64,000 nt of DNA, taken from NCBI RefSeq assembly GCF_000003815.2, contig NC_049982.1, positions 31,036,407 to 31,100,406 of the forward strand, read 5' to 3'. The DNA comes from Branchiostoma floridae (taxonomy: Eukaryota; Chordata; Leptocardii; Amphioxiformes; Branchiostomatidae). The position numbers were made by a program, and so were the translations under genes. Of the stretch, positions 24,501 through 36,500 are shown piece by piece. How positions within the stretch are numbered: the first letter of the stretch is position 1; every line of letters begins with the position of its first letter. Below the pieces are notes generated by a model. It did not search any database, was not told the origin of the DNA, and worked only from the letters and a program-made list of their open reading frames with translations.

Positions 24501-27500
24501 CAGCACCACATAGGACAAAAAAAGATGAAACGGGTACGGGAACGCCTAATTCTAAAAAGAAACGGACGGATAAACTTGTGTTACCAATAGTAAATGATAA
24601 GGATAGTCAAAAAGTAATTTTAAAATCGTTTTGTTTCAGATAAATATGATTGAGTTATGGAGAGAATTTCGGAATTTATATCAGATGTCAGTGAAGCCGA
24701 TCCTTTAAGTAGCAAATAAACAAAAGAACTATCAGATAACGGATTTAAATCTAACATAGGAATATTCAGGTTTTCAAGACTGTCTAAGAGGAGTGTACGT
24801 TGTTGAACATAATTAGGACAGTGAAGCAGATAATGAGGAATGCTTTTGCATCGGCATTCGCAGCTGCAAGCAGGACTCGCAACTAAGTTACGAATGAACA
24901 GACTGTGGTTTAAGCTGCAGGTGCCGATGCGAAGACGTGTGAGTAAAGCGCAGGTGTATCTCGGTCCTGAATTAAACTATGGTACAGCAACAGGGCGAAC
25001 AGATTTGACCAAATACCTTTTGAAACGAGAAGCGCTCAACAAACGAGCACTAGAATCAAGAGAGTTCGACAGCTGAGTTGAGTGCGGAAAAAAAGATTTT
25101 TGAAAACAAGTGGTATTACACACTGGTACTTGGAGATTGCGTTTGCTGCGAAGATTGTATGACGTTGTTGCAGAAACCTCTGGCGGTAATAAATCGGTTA
25201 AATACTTCCGTGTTTGGCCATTAACAATTTTATGGAATAGAACAAGAGAATGAACATGACGTCGATCAGTTAACTTTTCCCAGCCAAGTTCATGAAGAAG
25301 AGAATACGAAGACCCCCTCGCCCTCACGGCACCAGATACCGTAAGGGAGCATTCATATTGTATCCTCTCAATAGGTTGAGAATCAGAAACTGAACAGCTA
25401 TGCCATACAACATCGGCATATTCCAACGAAGGTCGAATAAAAGACTTGTAAATAACTTCCAGAATTTGACGAGGGAGTTTAAATTTCAAACTGTTAAATA
25501 CAGATACCTTCTTCGAAACCTTCGCAATCATTTGAGAAATATGGGTTGTCCATGACATGGTGGACGTTAAAGTTACTCCAATGAGTTTATGGTCTTTCAA
25601 TGATTGAATACTGGTGTTACCAAGAAAAAGGGGCGAATGGATGGGAGGGGTACGTTTCCTTGAAAAACAAACTTCTATAGATTTGGATTGATTAAGCTCC
25701 ATTAACCATTTTTTGGTCCAGGATAGAATTTTATGGAGATCGGAGTTAAGTCTCAGAGATGTGAGAATATGGTTTTCGACAATATCAATCAAAGAACTGT
25801 CATCCGCAAAGAGAAAAGGTTGGGTTGACAAGTCTTCCACCTTGTCGTTAATATAAATAAGAAAAAGCAAGGGACCTCATATAAACCCTGAGGCACACCT
25901 GCGTTAACAATACGCCAATCAGAACATTGAACATCAACAACAACACGTTGCACCCTGCCATGGAGATAACTGTGGAACCAATTCAAAAGTGACCCTTCCA
26001 CCCCGTTTCTACGTACTAGTTTAAATAATAGACCTGAATGCCACACTTTATCGAAAGCACGAGAGAAGTCAAGATAAACAGCTCGGACTTCTTTGTTTGC
26101 ATCAAGAGCTTCCAGTATTTTGTGGGTTATACAAACGAGTTGACAAACAGTGGAGTCACCTCGAATAAAACCCGACTGAAATGAAAATAACAAGTTTTGA
26201 GATAGTAAGTAGTTATAAAGGTGTTTATATACAATGTTTTCAAGAATTTTGGAAAGCGCTGGAAGTAAAGAAACAGGGCGGTAGTTGGAAACCTCTTGTA
26301 GGTCTCCTTTTTTTAAAAATATGGACAACATTTGCACATTTCCAGGATTGAGGAAAAATACCATGGCAGAGTGACAGGTTGAATACATAAGCAATTTTGT
26401 CAGAAACGAGAGGACCAATCAGTTTTAAAAAACGATTATGAACATTGTCATACCCATGTGCTTTGGAAATATCAATATCGGATATATACAATTCTACTTC
26501 CTGAGCAGAAGTAATACACTCAAATAGCCGAGTATCAGTTAATTAATTTGGTCGTCTGTTCTTCCTGATCTATGGTCATTTATGTATTGGGACAATGTAC
26601 CAGATTCTAGTAGCTTCTAAACCAGTCTTGTGGAAATATTCTTGTACGCTATGAAATAAACATTCTTGTCAGTACCATCTAGTATGCTATTACATTGTTT
26701 TTCAAGAGGTCTCAATGGCAGACGTTTCCCTCCTTTTGATATTTCATTTAATATCATATCTTTTCCGCTAGCCTTTTTTTAGTTTTCAGCGCTAGAATAG
26801 CATTACAAATTTTACATCTGTGACATGATAATGGTGATGCCCTTGACCTATGTTATCTTTTTGTAGTGCTTTTAGTTTGTTTGATATTTCAAAATTTGGG
26901 TCAAAGACTTGTTTCTCTAAACTTGAAGTGTTCTACCCCTATATTTGTTTGTATGTCTTCTTGGTTTGTGGATTTTTCATTCTATAAATTTCTAAGCAAG
27001 TTCTAGAAAGCTGTCGGCTTGTTTCAAGATTTTAAAATATTCAAGACGATATAGCCGAATATTGTAGTTATAAAGTAGATCGCTAGCTTATACCCCCTTT
27101 CCACTAGGACGGAGCTCTCACGGCGCTCTCTCTGCGACCTCAAATTAGGAAGAGCGTGTTGAGAGCGCGGTGGGATCGCCAAGGTCGCCATGGGAGCGCC
27201 AAAAGAGCGCCGTGGGAGCGCCATGGTCGCCATCACCTCCGCGACTGTTTTGAACCTGCTCAAAGCAGTCGCCGTCAGAGCGCCGTGGGAGGCGATCTAA
27301 CGATGAGCGCAGAGAGAGCGCCAAGAGAGCGCGCAGCGAGCGCCGTCAGCGCCCACAGAGCGCACAGCGAGCGCGGCGAGCGCAATGGGTCTTAAAAGTG
27401 GGTTTTTTGTGCCAATGCGCTCTCTGCGCTCTAAACCTCGGTATGTGAAGAATTCTATTTGACACAGACAGAACCAACAGAATGTTCAAAATGTACCGAT

Positions 27501-30500
27501 GATTTACTATAAAACAAACTGAGATGGAATGTCCATGGTTTGAAAAATAAAGGTTTATTATTTTTCACCATGTTTGGTTTTTAATATTGTGGCACTAGGT
27601 TTTCTTGTTCTTCATCTGTAAATCTAGATTATTGAAGTCCCATTTTCAATAAATCAAAGTGTTTCATGATCAGTGTTGTATGATTTACACTGATAACGAG
27701 GCACGATAATGAAACTAATGGTGGACAAGCTACATGGCAGATTTAAGAAAAAAGCAGCAAAACAAACTTGTATTTTCAGGCTAAGTAACTGTACAGTGAC
27801 CAAAATTGGATTTGTTTACAGCCTTGGCTTTATACTTTGAATATTATGTAAGACGTAAAAGGATGACTTCAAAGATACCAGAACACACCATACGTCAAAA
27901 GATTATTTCTTTATCTCTGAAATTCGTTGAGTAATCTTTCGAGACTTTGGTAGCTCATAAAAGATGCTGACATTTGAGGGTTTTTTTTCTTTTTGAGTTT
28001 TTTGTCGCGGTGAGAGCGCGCTGAGGTCGCCGAAGAGATTCCACTAGAGAAGATTTTTTCCGGCGTCGCGGCGCTTTCACCGCGCTGTGGCCAATTTTCC
28101 ATCGCAGCGAGAGCGCGGTGAGAGCGCCGTCAAGTGGAAAGGGGGCCTTGACGACATCTCTCATGCGCACATGTTGTTTTTCCGTCAATAACCACACGGC
28201 TGTGAGTTCGACCGGGTCGAGTTGTAGGCCGGTAGGGTCATGACGGGTCGGAAGCCGGTAGATGGTCAAAGAAGTCATACATAAACTCGGCACAAATGTA
28301 ATATTAACTTCCGTTGATAAGATTTGCGTTGTTTCTGCATCGATTTTAATGTATCTTACTTCAGCGGAAAGCTTGTGCAATGTCCTTTGATCACCAAGGC
28401 TGCTGTCTTGTCAACTTTCTAATAGCGTACTAGAGGGTACAAGAATGTTTATTAAAAAGCGTAAAAGAATATTTCCCCAAGACTGGTTTAGAAGCTACTA
28501 GCAGACTCTAGGACATTGTCCCAATACGCAAATAACCATGAATCAGGAAGAATAGATGACCAAATTAATCATCAGGATATTGCAATTTCTATCTGTCTCA
28601 GTGTCTGGAAAAGTTATTTAGTTCGATCCTAAACAAAAGATTGTCAACTTTTCTGGGAGAAAATGAAATAATAAAACCAAATCAAACAGGATGCAGGAAA
28701 AATCAAAGAACAGCACACTATATCTATATATTGAAAACTATTCCCCCCGTTAAAGATCTGGGGGATTTGGCGTGAGCGTTCACGTGTGCCAGATCGACTT
28801 GTTTCTGTCTGCCCTTTCAAGATTTCACCGCTGGATGTTTTAAGCCGGCCTTTAGAGTTTCCGCTACAGGAAGCATGGTAACTGAATCCAAGCCCGTAGA
28901 AAACTACCCCGGCGCGCGCTAATCAGCTGGACGGACGGGCCCGCCCTCATCACCGTGAAGGTAGAAACAGGCTCCCGATAATATGGTTACCAGGCTACCA
29001 CGAAAATATAGCAGAAATTCAATCCCCCAACGTGCGCTCTAGATCTCTAACAGGGATGGAGAAGTTGAGACGAGCGAGAATAGAGCGCTACAGGTCCGAA
29101 TAAAACTAGTCTTCGCCGCGATATTCCGCTTTTACCGCGTTACCACACCTTACCACAGCGGACCACTATCTACCACGCCCCGTACAGGGGTGTTGCGTTT
29201 GCCGTAGCCAGTCTCTTTCCTGTTTTACCGCGTTACCACATGTACACCTTACCACAGCGCGGACCACTACCTACCACGTCCCGTACAGGGGTGTTGCGTT
29301 TGCCGTAGCCCGTCTCTTTCCTGTTTTACCGCGTTACCACACCTTACCACAGCGGACCACTACCTACCACGCTCCGTACAGGAGTGTTGCGTTTGCCGTA
29401 GCCCGTGTCAAACCTGTTTTACCGCGGAACCACACCTTTAATACCACAGCGGACCACTATCTACCACGCTCCGTACGGGAGTGTTGCGTTTGCCGTAGCC
29501 CGTCTCAAACCTGTTTTGCCGCATTACCACACTATCACAGCGGACCACTAGCTACCATGCCCCGTACGGGAGTGTCGCGTTTGCCGTAGCCCGTCTTTAT
29601 ACTGTTTTGCGGCAGAACCACACCCTACCACAGCGTACCGCAAGCTACCACGGCCCGTAGAGGAGACAAGCAGGCGTGGGTCGCCTGATACGTCGTGCGC
29701 ACGCCTGCGTCTCCCGGCGATTTTATGACTGGCTTACAGGAAGACTGTGCCAAGTTATTACGCGCTGTTTGCCATCAATTTCGTGATACTTTAGCTATTA
29801 CGAGGATAGCGCGTTCGGGCATAGGGCCCGAAATTGTCCCGCACCCCTGGCTGCATTTGCCGGCGATGTCGTGATGGCTTACATGAACGCTACAGCAGCG
29901 TAGACATGGACGGCCCGTTTGGGCATGGACCCCTACAGGTCCCCCGCACCCCTGGCTGCGCTCGCCGGCGATTTCGTGATGTCTTACACGAAACATCTAG
30001 TGGGCGTGTAAGGTCTGCCCGGCCTAAAATGGATCGGAAGACCTATTGGCCAGCGTCGAGCGGTACGGGTGCGGGCCCGCTGCGCCGTGACCGGTTTGAT
30101 GATAGCCTCTGATTATCGCTCGTGATGCAGGAGCCGGGCCCGGACACGTACGTGTTGTGCGGTGTTGTCCCTGCGGCGAACTGTTCCCAGAGCGCACCGC
30201 AACGGCCAGCGCGTCTCAACGGCCGGCACGTCGCAACGGCCAGCGCGTCGGCGGCAACGGTCTTGCCACACAGGACACCCGGGTTCTGCTGCGAGGTCCG
30301 GTCGCCCATACCGTCCCGTCTTGAAACACGTAAGAGTCTAACGTGTGCGCGAGTCATTGGGTGTTGTCCTTCGTTGGGTCTTCCGTCGGTCCGACGTGGG
30401 ATCTCCACCGTCTCTACGGCGCGAGCCCACCACCGGCCGATGTCGACCGATCCGTCGGTGAGGTCACTCTAGAGCGTGCGCGATGGGACCCGGGTGAGGG

Positions 30501-33500
30501 TGTGTATGTCCGAGCAGGACGATCCGTCATGGACGTTGGTCGATCGCTTGTGAGTCCTAAAGGGGCTGCTGCAGCCGGTGGCACAAGCAAGACAGCGGCG
30601 TCGAGGAAAGATGGGGTCACTGAGTGAATTTGGCCCTCTTCCCGGGCCAAACGGGCTCGGCACCGGGAGGCAGGATTGGGTTCTTCCGGTTGAAGCGACC
30701 ACAATCATCTCGTTGATTATTCTGTCGCTTATGGGTGGTCAAGGGTCGAGGCCACCAGCCAAGGTTTTAGGTTGTCACATACGCTCGGAGACCATTGACA
30801 CAAACGTGTCAATGGTAGAGGCTTCGACAGCCACTTGTGGTAGCAGGTTCCAATCACTTATAGTGCGCGGCAAGAAAGAGGCCTTACGGTACAATGTCTT
30901 ACAGACAGGTCGAACCAACTGCCTGTCATGAGAACGTCTCGCTCGGGTTGGGGCGGGTTGTAGTTTTCCTCTCAACCCTTCTGTGTGGACAATGTTATGT
31001 TTTATTTTGTAAAGCATGGTTAGGCGGGCAGACTTCCTTCTGGCCTGTAGGCTGTTCCATTGCAGATCTTCTAACATTGTAGTTGGGCTGGAGGTGCGGC
31101 GGTACCGCCGCATCACAAAACGTGCCGCTCTTCGCTGTACTGCTTCTAATCTGTCAGTATCCTGTTGGGTGTAGGGGTCCCATACCGTTGCTGCGTATTC
31201 AAGTATGGGGCGTACAAACGTTTTGTACGCCAACTCCTTGATGCGCCTAGAATTGATTTTTAGATTTCTCTTTAAGAAGCCCAAGGTCTTGTTGGCTTTG
31301 TTGCACAGGTTGTTAATGTGTACTTTCCACGTAAGGTCTTTTGTGAAGGTAACGCCTAGGTACTTGACACTGGGAACCGTTGCTAAGGTGTGACCGTGAA
31401 GTCGGTAGTCATGCTGGATGACAGTCCTGTTCCGCGTTACACGTAGCGTCTGACACTTCTCAGGATGAAAAGTCATGTCCCACATCTTTTCCCATTCGGC
31501 GAGCCGCTCAAGGTCTTCTTGTAATTGTAAGAGATCCTGATCTTTAGGGGAAGTGATGGCCTTGTAAGCTGCCGTGTCGTCAGCAAACAGGCGCGATGGT
31601 GAGTTCAGGGTGGATGGTAGGTCATTGATGTAGATCAGGAATAATGAGGGGCCCAAAACAGAGCCCTGTGGAACGCCGGATTCCACACTGACAAAGTCCG
31701 AGCACTCACCGTTAACGACCACTGCTTGAGTTCTATCAGCGAGGAAAGCTGTAATCCAAGTACTGATCTCACCTCGGATGCCGTAGTGGTGGAGTTTGTG
31801 TTGCAAGAGACTGTGGTTAACCTTATCAAAGGCTTTGGCGAAATCCATCACAAGGATGTCTGTCTGCCGTCCACTTGCCATGTTCTCAAACAGTTCTTCA
31901 GTAAACTCCAAGAGTTGGGTTTCACAGGACCTTCCTCTTCTAAAGCCGTGTTGCTGGTTGCAGAGGATACCGTGGTGTTCTAGGTGATCCATCATAGTGC
32001 TGGTTAAGATGTGCTCCAGCACTTTACAGCACACGCTTGTCAGCGAGACTGGGCGGTAGTTACTTGCGTTGTACTGTTCACCTTTCTTAAACACTGGAGT
32101 GACGTGGGCAGTTTTCCAGTCCCTAGGTAGACTACCACTACTGACTGATGACTGGAAGATGATGGTGAGGGGTGCTGCAATCTCAGTTGCTAGTTCCTTG
32201 AGGACGCGTGGAGAAATATTGTCAGGCCCAGGTGCTTTACTAGGGTTAAGGTTTGCTGGCAATTTCTTAACACCTTGAACCGAGATATTGACCTTGTCAA
32301 GGATAGGATAGTCACTGGGTGGCATGTTGCACTTCTCCTGGAATTCTTCTGTGGAGTAGGTTTTGCCGTCACCAAACACTGACTTAAACTGTCTATTCAG
32401 GATATTAGCTTGGCCCTTGGGGTCCGTTATAAGGCGGCCTCCATCCTTGAGGGCAGCGATGCCGGCATTCGATGATTTCTGGTGTTTGATGTATGCCCAA
32501 AACTTCTTGTTCATGACTGCTTGCTTGGAGTCGTCTTCTACAAAGATACTGTCAAGGTAGGACCAGTAAGCTCTCCGCAGCTGCCGTTGTACTTCTCTGC
32601 GGAGTTTCTTATACTGGTCCTTAGCGACTTGTGTTCCTTTCTTACGCATCTTCTTGAAGACGCGATCTCTTTTCTTGATGAGTCGACGTAAGGCTTGTTA
32701 TCCAGGGCTTGTTTTCCTTCGTCCGGACCTGCTTGTGCGGGATGAACTCTTTCACGGCCGCATGAAGAGTGTCTTTGAAATTAGACCACAACTCTTCTGT
32801 CGTTGCAGCATCTTTCATGATCTCCATCCTGTCAGCTAGGTCAGACATGGACTTCCTTATGCCTTCCCAATCTGCCTTGTTGTAGAGGGGAAGTAGTCTT
32901 GGAGCCTGTTTCCTTTTCTGGGGGTGAACGATGATTTCACAGAAAACTGCATCGTGGTCAGAGAGTCCCGGGAGGACCTCTAGACGTGGGATCAACTGAG
33001 GGTTGTTTGTGATGATCAAGTCCAATGTGTTCTCTCCTCTCGTAGGCACGTCCACCAGTTGCTCCAAGCCATGATCGCCAAGTGTGTCGATGAATATGTT
33101 GTGCAGCCCAGGGTACCGGGGGTTCGGCTTCAACTGCATCGTTGACCAATCCCAGCTGGGTAAGTTCATGTCACCTCCAATCAACAGATGGGCATTGGGA
33201 ATTTGTGCTGCTTTGCCGACCGAGGTATCAAAACCCACCAAGCTGGCTCCATCTGATACATTAGGCCTACAGTAGGCGCAAACATACAGGGACTTGCGGC
33301 CTTGAAGCTTCACTCTGACCCAGATGACCTCACAGCCTTCCACCTGGAGCTCCGGTACATCACGGCTTTCGAGCGTTGTGCGCACTGCCACGAGCACACC
33401 CCCACCGTTTTTGTTACGGTCCCGACGATACGTCCTGAATGTATCTGGGAGAATCTCAGAGTTATTCACAGAAGCATCTAACCAGGTCTCTGTAGCAATG

Positions 33501-36500
33501 ATAATGTCTGGTCTTACACTATCAATCAAGTTCAGAATGTCAGCTTTCTTGCCAGGTGATGACTGCAGGTTTATATTCACTGCTCGGAGGGGCCTTGCCT
33601 TTCTTTTGTCCTGTTGACTTACTCTTGTTGGGGTAGATGAGTGAAGGGGACGTTTCATTTGAAGCTCAGTGGGAGTTGAACAAGAATGTGTGGAAACATC
33701 TGAGAGTGACATCCCTGACGGTGGTTCTTGTTCTACACTATGTAGATCAAAAATTGTCTTACTGTTCGGGTTCCCACAGATAGCACAGTGCCAGGAGAAG
33801 TTTTCTCAAAGGTTTTCATGATACTGGAAATGTGCTGTGTCCATACTCTGGCAGTGGGCGTGGTACCATTGTCCGCAGGTGTCGCAGGCCAGGCCTCTGT
33901 CATCCCAACCCACTGTTCGTTCACAGGTCCCACACATCCAGGATGAGTGGGACAGGGAGTGTGCAGGACTTTCATTCACGCCTTGTTTGGTGCCGCCGCG
34001 CAGGTTCCGACCAACTCCGCATGCCTCGGAGGAAGCGGCGGCCCAACAAGGCAACCCTGCAAGGCACGTTTGGAGTCGGGCAGCGGACCCGATGGTTGCT
34101 GGCGATCGGGTGGACGGGGTATCGGGCGACAACTGGCCCGAGTTTTGGCGACCTGTAGAGGTGATGAGTTATGGTCGTTTCAAGAAAAAATGTTCCCATA
34201 CATTTTTCTGACCATGTCGTTACACAGCGTACCCTAAGAGAGTGGTTGTTGACTACAGTAGTTCGATCGGGAAACGACGGCGAGCAGTCGCACACTCTCC
34301 CGCCAGTCGTTTTGCTACCCCGTCGACCAGGTTGCCACTCCCCGCGTGGGCAGCCATAGGTCGACAACCAGCTTTGAAGGCAGGTGTCCCTTCGCTCCTG
34401 CGGGCGATGACGGCCTGCCGATGGCGTCCGAAATCAGCGTGCGATTTCGCTATGCGGACTCGGTGATCAGAGACCTGGCCCCCCGCCCGTTTGGTGGACA
34501 CATCGGTCGCGGGGATATTCCTGACGGGAAGGGTCGAGTGTTGAAACGAAGCAACGGTCATATGATCAAATGTTTCTGGGAATTCTGCGCTCAGGTTTCG
34601 GCGGTTTTGTGGCCACTTTCAAAGACATGTTCGCACCGCACGCCAGCGATAGAATCGGCAGTGGCAACGGTCGAGACTGCTGGGAGACCCGCTTGCCCTG
34701 CCACCAAACCCCGATACCTTTTCAATTGAAAATTGCTACTGATGTAAACTGTGGCTTGCATTAACTTAATGTAATGTACTTTCTCACAATTTTTTTTTCG
34801 AATAAAAAAATGAAAACGATAACAAAGGCGCCTTGGCGTTTTGGGCTTGTAGTCAACAATTATAGGGCCTCTAACTGCATGCCACATATACTCAGACCTC
34901 AGAAAATAACCCACAACTATACAAATGTATTCAATGCAAGTATGTGAACAGTAAATCTCAAGTACACATCAAAGTTGGCAATAATGCTTTCCGGGGGCTT
35001 TCCTTGAAGTTGCGCACAGTTGCTTTTCTACCCTCTCCCACTTTTTCCTTCACTTTTTGGTAGGGTTTCACCCAGCGGAATTCTACAATTTACACTAATA
35101 TTATACAGTATCTGCTGATCCAGAAAAACACGGCAAAACATACCCGTTACATGCCGATGTGAGCAGTTAGGGCCGGCCGGCCGTTAATGAATGAAGACCT
35201 TTATTGTTAATAGATAAGGCATAGTAGTAGTACTGTCAGAATATATCAAATCTGACTGTAACGTTAAATATATTCTTGTAGTCCGAAAGAGTTCGAAACG
35301 TATAGAAACTATTTGCCTCCTATTCCAGCCCACTCCCATTCTTATCGTATGCAGCGCCCGGTAAACACCGTGAAAAATAGCAGTATACTGTAATCAGGAC
35401 ACAGAATCATGATAGAGGTCATCAGGCACAGTATGGCGACATGGGGTAATCAGGCACAGAAGTTGATCTTTGACCTCCTCCTGCTGAACAGTGACCTGAG
35501 TGCGCCGCCATCTCATTCGGTGACAAGTTCTCGGTAAAATGAACAGTAAGTTACGAATAAACTGGTCGATATCAAATCCAAGGGTGTACATGGAAACTAT
35601 CTACTCCTGACACGCATTACTATTGGTGTATTTCGCCAAAGATGCGCACAATTCACCAACAAACACGACTGTTTCGCTCCGAGTGGCTGGGTCACCTCCC
35701 TCCCTCCCCCAGCGATAATCGACAAAATTACGGTCATTACCAACCCTAACCGGCCGATATCGAGTTCAAGCGTCCATAGCAGCACTGACTACCCGTGGCC
35801 TGTATTTAATTCGGCGTTATTTGCCAAGAACGCACACAACTTAACAGAAAAATGCCGGCAATGGGGTTTTTTCACAGGGCAGCTATACCATAGCGTCATA
35901 TCCGGAGTTACAATGAAATCGAATGACGTCATTTCCTGAGTTACAAAGGAATTGATATACCGTTTTACAAACGACATACTGGTTGAGAAACGAGATAGCA
36001 CTTTTAGAAATCGTATACATTACAAGATTTGAAAGCAGTATCAACTTTTTAAATTCATAGCACCACAGGTGCATTGTCTGCTCAATAATAGTATTCTTTT
36101 TTCAAAACATATATGCGATTTTCAACAATACATATTGAATTCTAAATTTCATATGTATTCTATTCCAAAATGTATATATTGTATTTTTGACACTGTTTCT
36201 GCCCCATAGGGTCCCCAAAAAGCCCGGTCTATACGAGATGGGATAAAAACGTTCGGGGACTAAATGACATACAATGTGTATTTAAGGTACATGTTTCAAA
36301 ATGAGCCTAAAGGTTCCGGTTCGGAGTTTTTTTTAGGATTTGGGGCCGATTTGACTGTCTCTGAGAAAAGCACTAGCGCTTCTCAAAACATCGTTTTTCG
36401 GATAATTCAATGTTTCCGATAGAAAAGTGTGTGTTGTCGCTGACCGACAGACTCATTTGACATTTTCTGTAGAAATGTTATTTTTGGTAAAAAACATCAA

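Larger units (their letters stand above)
19097..26692 (+). repeat. Left arm of the giant palindrome
   Basis: Contains, in order: AT-rich outer part, GC-rich part (20600-22900), 94-bp satellite (22951-23910), a GC-rich link and an RT fragment. Two insertions are private to this arm: the 605-bp MITE at 21996-22600 and the LINE at 24373-26539. Confidence 0.85.
19097..36209. repeat. Giant 17-kb inverted repeat (palindrome or foldback element)
   Basis: Sequence from 19097 rightward reappears as its reverse complement from 36209 leftward, to about 26692 and 28421. The spacer is about 1.7 kb and mostly a MITE. Outer parts of the arms (for example 20392-21300 against 34000-34914) differ at about 1 base in 100; inner parts near 24000-24270 and 28740-29000 differ by more than a tenth. 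Excluding later insertions each arm is about 4.5-4.8 kb. The arms are GC-rich around 20600-22900, unlike the introns around them. Arms with tandem repeats around a loop recall foldback elements, but no known transposase is visible. Short ORFs in the arms occur in all frames, with no recognised product. Confidence 0.85.
28421..36209 (-). repeat. Right arm of the giant palindrome
   Basis: Reverse complement of the left arm. Carries about five satellite units instead of ten, lacks the 605-bp MITE and the left-arm LINE, and has its own LINE insertion at 30680-33986. A minor difference near 34660 (tgctgggagacc against the left-arm gccgggagacc) shows the arms are not identical. Confidence 0.85.
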
